Assembly: GCA_010015655.1 (NCBI GenBank)
Contig: ML976730.1
Span: 216,844-280,843 of the forward strand
Origin: Bimuria novae-zelandiae CBS 107.79
Lineage: Eukaryota; Ascomycota; Dothideomycetes; Pleosporales; Didymosphaeriaceae
Reading direction: 5' to 3'
Length of the DNA: 64,000 nt
A program made the translations under genes and the position numbers. The notes beneath the pieces were generated by a model. It was not told the origin of the DNA, made no database searches, and saw only the letters and a list, made by a program, of their open reading frames with translations. Each line of letters opens with the position of its first letter. The first letter of the stretch is position 1. Shown piece by piece: positions 1 to 8,662 of this stretch.

Positions 1-2
1 AA

Positions 3-179
3 CTACAGAAGAACTGGCTGAGGAGAAACGTCGTGCCAAGTTACCTCAAGGACCTGACTAGCTATATAAATAACAAGGAGAAACAGGAGGCAGAGGTTGC
101 CGAGGACGACGCTGCTAGCATGGAGGATCTGGACGTCGACGCTCCCGAAGACCTCTATTCACAGGACTTTCCTAATTAG
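3..179 (+). CDS. hAT transposase, C-terminal end (partial)
   Basis: An open frame enters from the left edge and ends at TAG 177-179, giving about 58 residues. It starts LQKNWLRRNVVPSYLK. A run of this type (leucine-glutamine, asparagine-tryptophan-leucine-arginine) follows the hAT dimerisation domain in fungal hAT transposases. The rest is an acidic tail ending DLYSQDFPN. The catalytic part is outside the window. The hAT-like element end immediately downstream supports the call. The frame has no stops and balanced base composition, so this copy may be recent. The family assignment rests on the C-terminal motif and the context only. Confidence 0.5.
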   Translation, partial: LQKNWLRRNVVPSYLKDLTSYINNKEKQEAEVAEDDAASMEDLDVDAPEDLYSQDFPN

Positions 180-220
180 GAAATATTACGGCCGTACTAT
201 CAATACCGTACTGGCTTTCG

Positions 221-271
221 AACCGTAGCGTACGTACCGTATTAGCTAGCAACCGTAGCGTAACCGTAGCG
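221..271 (+). repeat. Subterminal repeats of the hAT element
   Basis: The 10-mer AACCGTAGCG occurs three times in direct orientation (221-230, 251-260, 262-271), with related ACCGTA/CGTACCGT words between the copies. Arrays of short motifs just inside the end are where hAT transposases bind; that role is inferred here. Confidence 0.6.
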
Positions 272-277
272 AGGTCG

Positions 278-300
278 AACAGTACGTACTACGTACTGTT
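278..300. repeat. Perfect palindrome near the hAT end
   Basis: AACAGTACGT (278-287) and ACGTACTGTT (291-300) are perfect inverted repeats separated by ACT. The palindrome lies 10 bp inside the proposed element end and could form a hairpin or a paired transposase site. Confidence 0.7.
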
Positions 301-310
301 GGACGCGCTG

Positions 311-998
311 GTGTTTAGGCGTTGGGCTGGCGAAGAGAGGGTTTCTTCCTTATGTCTACATCTCTCTATCTGGTGTTTGTGGGTGGAAGGGTATCTCTAG
401 CATTATTAAGCATAGCTGGGCGTTGGAGTTTATTATACAAACTTCCTTGCCTTTTTTCGAGCGAGCTCCTCTTTGCAGAAGGTGTGAGGAGGTATTTCAC
501 GACGTATTTGTTTTTATTCCCTAAACGTTAGAGTGAGAAATTTAGAAGGGGGATTTGTAGTTTAGGGGGGTAGGAGAGGGAGGGGGTTAAGGATAGTAAG
601 TAGTAGGAAAGTGTAGTAGGGAGTGTTTTATAGGGAGCAAGTGTAGTAGGGAAGAGGGAGGGGGTGTAAAGGGAGTGTGAGAGTTTATAAAGGGGTGAAT
701 AGAGGGGGATAGGGGATAGGGGATAGGGGATAGTACGGCAAGGGGCATGGGGGAGATTTAAGTGTTGTAAAAGACGGAAGCGTGGATAGAGTTGTCCTTA
801 TCATTTAGGCGTAGTCTTTCTTCACGGGCTGTTGCTGTGTACTGTTTCGTTGCGCCCCTTTTATGCTCTAAGTATTACGTTTTCTAGTTGTTACGTGTCG
901 TATAATCTGCTTAGGTAGTTTGAAAGATGAAAGGAAAGCTTGTTCACGAAATTAAATGAAACGGAATAGAATTGATATTAAGATGCTCGTTACGTCTA
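311..998. other. Intergenic; purine-rich strand, no gene seen
   Basis: Between the hAT end and the 2OG-oxygenase pseudogene I see no convincing coding region. About 540-760 is strongly purine-rich on the plus strand (runs of GGGAG, GGGGATA). The 69-residue frame at 322-531 has no recognisable domain. Confidence 0.5.
705..732 (+). repeat. Four tandem GGGGATA units
   Basis: Four exact copies of the 7-mer GGGGATA (705-711, 712-718, 719-725, 726-732) lie inside the purine-rich stretch. This is a short microsatellite and does not match TTAGGG telomere repeats. Confidence 0.9.
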
Positions 999-2082
999 TT
1001 AACCGCCCTTTGCTTGAAGCTTTAGGTTACCATTCATGATCTGATGGGCCCTCCATGCCGCCTTAGCATCCAATGTCCGCTTGTCTTCTTCTTCGCCTTC
1101 TTTCAGGGGAGAAATCACACGACTATCTCTAAGCCTCTGAACTATAGCACCCTTCTCTGCGCGAACAAGGTAAGCCACTCTCCGGCGCGGGAACTGTGCC
1201 TGGTCTCCTAGAGGAGACACTACTCGATGTAATGAACTGCGAAGCAAGCCGCCTGTCCATTCCGTCAGGATATCCCCAATATTGATGACAGAACATCCCT
1301 CCTGTGGTCGGACGTAGCTCCAGTTGGCATCTACGATTTCCACGCCACTTGGAAGGACTTGAAGTCCTCCAACAACATTGAAAAGGAGTGTGATGATACC
1401 GATATCAGTATGCCCTACAAAGTTGATGCGGTGGTCGTCGTTTGCTAGTTGGACAGGACTCAGCAGATGACTTTTCCAAAGCGCAACGAGTTGTGAGTGT
1501 GCCTAGTTGGAGGTTGAGGTGCTTTTCGAGGTGGCTTAGAATGCTCGCTAGAGCTGTTTACGCGCGGGTTATGAATTTTCGGAATTCGACTCGATGGGAT
1601 TCGATGGGTTCGGGATGGGCCCGAGGTGTAACTGTGCCCAAAATGTCGTCTTGTCCCAGGGTATACACTCCTACGGCGTCTGGCTTTCCGTCTTCGGTCT
1701 TCATGAAGCCTTCTCGTTTATATCTGCAAGCAAGATTTGTCAGCGTGAGAACGAGTGTCTTTTTGGGATTCCGCGCGTGCCCTGTCAGATCTTGTGGATG
1801 ATCACAGTGGTATTTTTCAAGAATATCTTGCTTGAGCGTTAGGGTGGCGTTGAGGAGATCGAACATGCATTCGCTATCTTTCAGCAGAGCATCTCCCGCA
1901 GTAGAACCTGTTAGGTCTAGTAGCATGAACCCGTGTTGTCTGCATGCGTCGTACAGTCTTAGAGATTCTTCCTCTGAGCCGGATTAAAGTTACGCAAGAG
2001 ATATTTTTGGAATATCTGCTACGGGGATTGAAGGAATGGAAGGAAAGCTGGGATATTGATCGAAATACTTAGACGTAGGCAT
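999..2082 (-). pseudogene. 2OG-Fe(II) oxygenase of the isopenicillin-N-synthase-like family, decayed
   Basis: The conceptual protein (about 360 codons, normal for the family) starts at ATG 2082 with MPTSKYFDQYPSFPSIP and contains LYDACRQHGFMLLDLTG, typical of the N-terminal half. The C-terminal half has the iron ligands: HTD at 1412-1404 within INFVGHTDIG, and the distal His at 1229-1227 within SSLHRVVSP. These enzymes oxidise small molecules with 2-oxoglutarate and O2. The copy is broken. Codons 31 and 33 are TAA (1992-1990, 1986-1984), another TAA is at 1560-1558, and the frame shifts near 1450-1470, between ...RCALEKSSAE and the segment leading to HTD. Each TAA fits a C-to-T change in CAA. 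An intron starting at the GTAAAC near 1562 was considered, but the following frame (ILSHLEKHLNLQLGTL) is clearly coding. It lies divergent to the thioesterase-like gene. Confidence 0.8.
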
Positions 2083-2608
2083 CTTGAAGAGGAGAGAGAG
2101 AGAGATACCTGTTGAAGTGGGGGTAACATCCATTATGGGCGAGAGGATAATGCGCGTAAGCAGGCGGCACGGCTTTGCATTAGAAACGACTTCGTTCTAA
2201 GGTGTGAGAACTCATCTACGCCCGGCACATGGAGGACGACCAGGTGGCACCGCGGCTTGGCACCCGGTTCCATTGCTTGACTACGCCTCCCTGGGCCTCC
2301 AACACGTAGGGCTTTGTCACACTTTATCAATGTTTCGACTACGCCAGCAGCCGACATAAAAGTCGATCACCCACCTTTGGGTCCCATTATTGTGCTCTTC
2401 GTCGAAATATCCGTTCCATGAAATAACAACTTGACTTTCGGGATACCCCATCAAGTGAGTCCTTTGGACGTCCTAACGTACGAGCTGTCAACTTCGGCGC
2501 AACGACGCGTAAGGCTTCCGAACGACATATGTATCGGCGCAGGTACGTCGATACTCAATTCCTATCAAAACGAGATCCTAAAACCATGCAGCAAGTGTTA
2601 GCGGCCTT
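2083..2608. other. Divergent intergenic region
   Basis: About 525 bp lie between the start of the oxygenase pseudogene and the first recognisable part of the thioesterase-like gene. It probably holds both promoters. Its right part (from about 2520) may also hold a degraded N-terminus of the latter: frame 1 reads NDICIGAG, resembling the DWCIG...GGY start of that family, but too damaged to place. The frame at 2133-2357 (-) shows no domain. Confidence 0.4.
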
Positions 2609-3955
2609 TTGGGCTGCGTCATGACAAAGCATGCTGTCGTGTATGCTTCACAAAAATCCAAAACGAAGCACCAGACAGACGTCCGCTCCGTCCATGTCCA
2701 ATTCTACCGTCCAATATTCCCAGTCAAAGATCCTGCGGTCGTCTTGCATCTGGAGGAAGTGAATATCGGCAAGGCCTGGTCAACATTCCGGGTAGAGCTG
2801 ACCTACGGACGGGACGCGAAATTGGCGGTTTCAGCAGACATAACGCAAGTGTTGCCCTTCTCGATCAGATCCTACATGAGAGCTAACTGAGACAGTCTCT
2901 TCAACTTTCAATTGCCCGGAGAAACATTGCCGACGAACTGGAGCCTAACGCCACCAACGCCCAACGTCGATCTTGCTTGTCAGAGCAAAGAGGCTCTGAG
3001 AAAGGGAAGGAACTGCGTTGATTGTAGAGTAACGAGAGACTGACAGACTATATACTCTGGGACCTGCCAAGGAGCTAACCATGAATATCCTAGCCGTAAC
3101 ATTGCTAAACTCGAGACGATGACTGATCCTGTCACGGTTTATGGCTCTTACTCTACAAGATAGTTGCTCCTACCTTGACATGGTTGCGACTTACCTTCTT
3201 TCTGTCTAGGACTAGCGTTGTTTGTGCCTGCGCACCTATATCTTCTGTAGCTCCTAGATAGTACAACCTCAGTTCAATCCTTCAATTTTCCTGCGTACTG
3301 TCCAGCTCTGCTTACCGCGACAGATCCGGACTGGGCATGCTACCACCCTGCTTTCTACCCCGCAGGTTTTGCTAGAGGAATGTTTTACGTAAGGTATTTC
3401 ATCCCACGCAGACTACCCGAGGAGGTCAAATTCGTGGAGCAGTGGATCACGCCTGGATGAGACTGCGATCCATGCGGGTCGCAAGATGAGACAGTCCAGA
3501 AAGCCATGTGGACTAATGAGTTGATTCAGTTCGCGATTGACTTGACTTTGCCCGTGCAAGAAAACTTACGGTCTGCCGAGGCTGCTTCTGCACCCATCGG
3601 AAGTCTCGCGGCGACACTGGCATTTGCTGCAAAGCAAAAACAGCTGTACGACGATGGGCACAATGATTGGCGGCAGCTACAAAACGATGGCTTGTTACCC
3701 CATCTTGATGGAGATTTGTGGAGAACTTCGATGATAAACGCTACGTTGGGCATGTCTGTCGAGATCAAGAAGAAATTGCCTGAGGCGGGTGTGCGGTGGC
3801 TTTATCTGCGAGGTGAGATTACAAAGGTCGAAAGCAGCAGGTTTGATCTTGAGATGCTCTTCCTGGATAAGAGTAGGGATCTCGTTGCTATTGGTCATCA
3901 AGTCGCTTGGATTGTCGCGGATGTTCAAAAGCAACGGAGGGACTCTAGTCTCTAA
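2609..3955 (+). pseudogene. Thioesterase-superfamily (acyl-CoA thioesterase-like) protein, decayed
   Basis: Three pieces in one frame look like the fungal thioesterase-like family, a double hot-dog fold acting on acyl-CoAs. 2609-2887 gives VHVQFYRPIFPVKDPAVVLH followed by NIGKAWSTFRVELT. 2891-2980 gives LPTNWSLTPPTPNVDL. 3302-3955 gives YVRYFIPRRLPEE and ends with EAGVRWLYLRGEI, FDLEMLFLDKSRDLVAIGH and a final stop at 3953-3955. The frame is interrupted by TGA at 2888-2890 and at 3458-3460; the second fits TGG to TGA. About 3000-3300 does not resemble the family and may be an intron or insertion. No clean N-terminus was found. The 3' end faces the secreted-protein gene 93 bp away. The family call is by overall pattern, with no catalytic residues identified. 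Confidence 0.5.
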
Positions 3956-4047
3956 GGTGGTAATGGCCAGAGCTAAGTATTTTACTGCAAGAACGCTGCT
4001 TGGAATATGCAAATTCACGTTCCTTGTAAGCAAATGCCTGTCTTTAT

Positions 4048-4610
4048 TTAAACCTCAAAGGCCCTGAACATCTCCGGCACATCCGCCCCACCTGTTCCAA
4101 TCTTCGCAACCTCAACCTGCACAATGTCAGCACTCCTCTCAAAACCCTTCCTACAGCACATACCAACGCATCTAAACCATCCGGCGCCAAGCCCTCCATA
4201 TTATACTTCGTCCCATCCGCCAGTATGAGGGTATTCGCCTGCTAGCACGGCGTCTCCACCTCTCCCTGTTCTTCCCTCTTCTTATTCATAAGAAAGTACT
4301 TCGCACTATGCACCTTTTGCGTATTCATGCACAAGTCTTGGCCCGGAACACCAAACCACTCCGTCGCCTTGCTGATGCACTGATTATCTCCGAAGCCCTG
4401 GCCATTGGATTGCCAGGTGCTCGGTAGGGCGGTCACCAGCACGTACATGGGGTTACCAGCGTCGTAGCCGTAGAAGCAGCACACGCCGGGTTGGAGGTTG
4501 GCGCAGGCTATAGCCCAGCCGCGGCAGGACCAGTCTTCCATGAAACGGATGTCGACGGCGGAGGCGGAAACCGCGAGACCGAGGGTAGTGAGGATGGTGG
4601 AGAACCGCAT
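4048..4610 (-). pseudogene. Small secreted cysteine-rich protein with one premature TAG (effector-like)
   Basis: ATG at 4610 opens a classic signal peptide (MRFSTILTTLGLAVSASA) followed by a short mature protein with cysteines in WSCRGW, IACAN, GVCCFY, NQCIS, DLCMN and ETPC. A TAG at codon 123 (4244-4242) ends the 122-residue frame. The same frame continues as QANTLILADGTKYNMEGL up to 4164. A textbook 47-nt intron follows (4163-4117: GTATGT donor, TGCTGAC branch point, TGCAG acceptor), and the second exon reads VEVAKIGTGGADVPEMFRAF and ends at TAA 4050-4048. The full product would be 171 residues. The TAG fits CAG to TAG by one C-to-T step at CpA. Either the gene is newly inactivated or a truncated form is made. 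Secreted proteins of this size and cysteine content are often effectors; no specific family is recognised. Confidence 0.7.
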
Positions 4611-5331
4611 GGTGGGTTGAATATCAGATAGTTAATTCACTGGAAGATTCAGGTGAGCTATGAGTTGGGGAGTCCCGGTGCTTAAAATACTTTGAATGCG
4701 AATGAGAGATTTGCCGTCCCGTGCGAGACGATTGTGGTCTTAGCGCATATAAGGATGGGAGGAGCATTATCCTTCGGAGCGATGGCATGGGCGCTGTTGT
4801 ACAGACCGCTTAGTAGAAAAATCGCACTAATAAGCTCTTATATGTTTGTTTGCGACATGAGCTTTCTTTTGACCGTTGACACATGCACTCATACTAAGGG
4901 AAGATAAAAGTTTCCAGTGTTGCAAGGAAAAGCGCGCCCGTTTTTACTTTTTTACTTTCATAGTGACTCCCACTGGGAATCGTGAATACTACTAGAGTAG
5001 TCCGTGCCTTCTCTAGTGCATGAGAGTTGCATCCCTATCTCTTGCCTATGCAGTCGACCAAACGCAGGGCAGGGAAACTCGCAGCTAGCCAGGTTTCCAT
5101 TGAGCGATATTAAGACCCTGTAAGGAGACTAAGCCGCCTACCAAGTAGAATATCGCGAGCCTGATGCCTCTCTAAGCTATAGCGGCAAAACATATCTTCA
5201 AGGACTAGTCTAAGAGCAGAAGAATTCATCATCCACCGCTGACGGATTTCTTGGGGTAGGAAACGTATTCTAAAGAAGTCAAACCGGCGTGGGAGTTCGC
5301 AAAGTGGGGCCAGCCGGACTTAGCATCGTGC
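4611..5331. other. Intergenic, nothing recognised
   Basis: This is the upstream region of the secreted-protein gene followed by about 600 bp of balanced composition. The 71-residue frame at 4692-4907 has no known motif. I see no repeat, RNA gene or terminal repeat before the target duplication at 5332. Confidence 0.4.
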
Positions 5332-5532
5332 GATGCTTGCAGCGCTGCCAACGAACCGTACTCTTGGCGTACGGCTCGTGGTTCCGTACCGTGCACAGTT
5401 CACTTGACAGTCTTTAAGAGAGAAAAAGACCAGTATGTGGTACTGTGCTGACGCGCGTGCCGCCCCACCAACCCCAGAACACCAGACAAGACACCAACTT
5501 TGACGCGTTGCATCTTAACAATCACAGTAGCT

Positions 5533-8260
5533 ATGGAGGCCGCACTTAGAGCAATCGAATGCGCTAAACTAGGAGAACGACCTTTGTATAGGGTAATCGC
5601 TAAGTAGTATAGTGTATTAAGATCTACGTTGGCCTAAAGATACTAAGGCTGTTAAGCCCCGCAGGAAGCTAAAAACACCTCCTAAAAGAAACTTAATCTA
5701 CATTAAGAAGCCAAGCTTGTATAGTATATTAAAGATCTATCCTTAAAAGGGCTACCTCTAATAAGAGAGATAATATAAAATTACGCGTCCTTAATTACTA
5801 AAAAGTTTATAAGTTAGGCCTAGGTAACGCGCTTCTTGCACCGAAACGGTGAAGATCTTATCTACAAATAGACTAAAGGAATGGACTCTAACTGCTATAA
5901 AGCTGACTCTAAAACTAAGTACGAGGCGTACTTCGATCTGCTGCACCTAAAGATGGAAGAGTACAATATACTACCGTGTAATACCTATAATATGGACGAA
6001 AAGGGCTTCTTAATTAGCGTTATAGGACGCTCTAAACGCGTCTTTAGTTAAGTAGCTTAGGAGAGAGGAGAGATAAAAGATTTACTATAAAATAGCTTAC
6101 GTAAATAGTTAACTATATTAGTAGCTATTTACGCTAATAGAAGCGCTCTCCTACCTACTCTTTTTTTCTTAAAAGTATCTAGGTTACTGCAGTTAACTTA
6201 GGTAGCTAGTATTAAAGCTAGCAAGCACGACGTCTTTATTAGCTTAACTTTATTAGGCTAGATAAATAACGACACTAGTTTAGCGTAGTTAGAGCAGGTT
6301 TTTAACTACTATATAAAGTAAAAAGCGCGCTAAGGGAGAGACTAGCGTCTCCTTATACTTAATAGCTATAATAGTCACCTAATAATAGAGTTTCTTAAGT
6401 ACTATAACTCTTACTATATACTACTAGCTATGTTTCCTCCCTACTCTACTTATACGTTTTAGCTACTTAACGTTATTTGCTTTAAACCTCTCTCTAGCTC
6501 CTACACTAAGGTCCTTACTAATTACCTTTAAAAGAGCTAAGGGATAGTGCCTATTATAAAGGGGGACTTCTTTCTACTATTTTAGAGTGCCTAGACGTCC
6601 TCCTTTAAGATAGAGATTATCCTAAAGTCCTTTAAAGCTACTAGTATATAGCCTAAAGACTGCCACCGAACATCAACTTTTCCAGGTCACCGAAAGGTCG
6701 ATATCCATCGATTTTTCGTTAAAACACGACTCAAATGCCTTCGTAAATCTGTTTTCTAGCGTCCTCTTTTAGCTACAGGCGTTATGGCAGGCGCGCTACC
6801 CTATTTTCTCTTTTAGCTCCCTAGTAAGCTAAAATCTTTTCAAAATAGCCCGTGCGCCGCTCAGATTTTCACGTTTAGTTAAAGGCCATAACCACAGCTA
6901 AGACAAGAAGACAGTCGTAACACTCCTTACTCTTACAAGATATAGGCACCTGCTAGGCCTAAATATAAAGGCTCTCCATGCGAAGAGCTATGGCACGATT
7001 TAACAAAGCACTAGCTCTTAACACCTACAATAACAAGAGCTACCCGCAGCTCTCTAAAGACTAACTATTAGCGTCCCTGACCTGACACAACACGCAAACA
7101 AGGCAGCCAGCCTGGCCTTATATCATACAACTCTTAGGGATAAAGAAGAAGGACAGGCCTGGCTCTGCCTTCCTACTACACCTATCTCCTTCGACACAGG
7201 CATCGCCAAGCCTGGTACAAAGGCTCTCCTCGCGCAGAGCCACGGCTCCAATTCGACAGAGCACCGGCTCTCCACACCTATCCACTCTTTCCTTTTCTTT
7301 CTTCTCACAGCACTAAACTGCCTCTAAACACACACAAGGGATTTACCCTAATGTACATACACTGCTTAGTCTCCCTAACGGGAAGGGGAGCTATAGCTTA
7401 AAATAGTAGCAATACCCGCGTAGGCAAGAAATGCTTTCTAAGGTAGTATATTAGTACTGTAATTCCATAGCTTAGCACGTCGTATATGCCCTTCGGGAGG
7501 CGAGATGGTGGACTTAATCCCCATCAACTAGACGAAAAATGAATACCAACCAACTAACCAACCAACCAACCTAAAGACTGCATAGTTATACTTAAACGCT
7601 TCGCCAATAATTAAGAGGAGCTAGATAAAGCAGCTCTAGAGGCTCTTAGAGAGGCTAAATAGAGTTGTTTAAACTATCTTATATAGTTTATAGTAAAGGA
7701 TATTACTGCTAAGGAGTTAAAGGCGCTTTCCTAAACACTCTACTATTTCTAAGCACAAAATTAACTACTTTAACACGAAAATAAGGGCTTAAGCGTTGCT
7801 TTTAACACTAAAAAGCGTTATAAGAAGCGTGGCAGGCCTCTTAATTTATAGCAGAGGCAGGAGTACTATAGTAGTATAGTACTCTAGTCTCCTTATAAGA
7901 TTAGAGAGGCACGTGCACGCGAGAGAGTAAATAAAGAACTTTAGTATAAGAAGGAGCTTATAAAAGCTAATTAGAAGGAACTTTAAAAGTCTTCTAAGCT
8001 ACTTAAAGAGAAAGAGAAGGAGGAGAAGCATATAAAGAGAGAGAGAGCTAAAGTAGAGAGAGATTAAATAAAGGCTAAATAGGAGGCCGCGCGCGAGGCA
8101 AAAAGAGTAGCTTAAAATATAAAAAAAGTATTTTAAACTTTATAAAAGGGTAAGCGTAAAGCCTTAAGAGGTCCTCTTTTAAAGTCTAAGCCTAAGAGAC
8201 GCGCTAGTGGTAGTGTAGCTCTAGAGGAGTCCCTAGAAGCTACACTAGCCGCCTTACTAA
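5533..8260 (+). pseudogene. Pogo/Fot1-like transposase (CENP-B HTH plus DDE_1), RIP-degraded
   Basis: From ATG 5533 the frame reads MEAALRAIECAKLGERPLYR, the helix-turn-helix start of this family. It continues with WVTRFLHRNGEDLIYK and YNMDEKGFLISVIGRSKRVF (first catalytic Asp), then RLLILNSYNSHLI. That segment corresponds to the LILDGHGSH motif, with Asp changed to Asn. Next come TSSFKIEIILKSFKATSI and PKDC, where a 906-bp insert interrupts the gene. After it the same frame resumes at IVILKRFANN and runs into the lysine/glutamate-rich C-terminal coiled region. TAA/TAG codons at Gln and Trp positions are frequent throughout, as expected from C-to-T change at CpA on both strands. It cannot make an active enzyme. 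Confidence 0.85.
6664..7569. mobile_element. 906-bp insert with 12-bp TSD and (CCAA)n tail, probably a 5'-truncated LINE
   Basis: The insert interrupts the pogo transposase and is flanked by the perfect 12-bp repeat CCTAAAGACTGC (6652-6663 and 7570-7581). There are no inverted ends or TG/CA ends. The right end is a simple CCAA/CTAA run from about 7546. A long duplication plus a simple 3' tail points to target-primed reverse transcription. The interior has two diverged copies (about 6950 and 7200) of a segment with AAAGGCTCTCC...GAGC, differing mostly by transitions. No reverse transcriptase is visible. Confidence 0.65.
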
Positions 8261-8662
8261 AAGTCAACTCTCGCGGCCGCACAATCACTCTCCCAAGCAA
8301 ATATAAGTAGTAAATAGCAATCGCGAGCATATTACAAGTCTCTCCACCAAAAAATCTCGTAATAATAGCTATTTTGTGGCTCTCTGCAGCCTCATCTTTG
8401 TAGTGATGGGCATGTTGTTAGTGGGGCGGCACGCGAACCGGGGCGGCACGCGCGTCAGCACAGTACGTGCACGGTACGGAACCACGAGCCGTCCGCCAAG
8501 AGTACGGTTCGTTGGCCGCGCTGGATGCTTGATTATATCCGAACGCGCTACATCATCGCCCCCAATACAGTCATCGCGACTTCCTACAGAGGCATACAAT
8601 ACCCTGTGTCTGCTGCTTTCAAGGAGTTTTCTCTATTCTCCCGAAACCAGCTCACCAGCAAG

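Larger units (their letters stand above)
1..310 (+). mobile_element. Right end of a hAT-type DNA transposon
   Basis: A transposase tail (stop at 177-179) is followed by about 130 bp of non-coding DNA that ends at position 310. Read inward from that end, the terminus begins CAGCGCGTCCAAC. This is the CAG-type start of hAT ends and is close to the ends of the MITE at 5340-8523 (CAGCGCTGCCAAC). The interior holds subterminal repeats and a palindrome. The 8 bases after the end, GTGTTTAG (311-318), would be the target-site duplication, but the left end lies outside the window. Unlike most elements here, this one shows no RIP decay. Confidence 0.6.
5443..8463 (+). mobile_element. Nested pogo/Fot1-type transposon
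   Basis: Inverted ends CTGTGCTGACGCGCG are flanked by TA on both sides (5441-5442 and 8464-8465). The interior encodes a RIP-mutated pogo-type transposase. Subtracting the 906-bp insert at 6664-7569 leaves about 2.1 kb, a normal size for a fungal pogo element. The right end has an extra internal copy of the GGGGCGGCACGCG word. Confidence 0.75.
5340..8523. mobile_element. hAT-type MITE, split by a nested pogo element
   Basis: The outer ends are 57-bp inverted repeats (5340-5396 and 8467-8523), identical at 55 of 57 positions by eye. They start CAGCGC and are flanked immediately by the 8-bp direct repeat GATGCTTG (5332-5339 and 8524-8531). CAG ends plus an 8-bp duplication are the hAT signature. 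Removing the nested 5443-8463 element and one TA restores a MITE of about 160 bp: two arms around a 46-bp centre, too short to encode a transposase. Its ends resemble those of the hAT at 1-310, a possible source of transposase. Confidence 0.85.

Noticed and set aside
705..732. Telomere-like G-rich repeats
   Set aside because: The unit is GGGGATA with only four copies inside intergenic DNA, not TTAGGG.
1501..1562. Possible intron (GTAAAC...CTAG) in the oxygenase pseudogene
   Set aside because: The sequence inside reads as the expected family segment ILSHLEKHLNLQLGTL in frame, so the TAA is a mutation and not part of an intron.
4692..4907. 71-residue plus-strand frame upstream of the secreted-protein gene
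   Set aside because: No motif, no signal peptide with a mature domain, and it lies in the probable promoter.
5340..8523. A single transposon with hAT ends and a pogo transposase
   Set aside because: A TA duplication and a second set of inverted ends at 5443/8463 show a pogo element nested in a short MITE.
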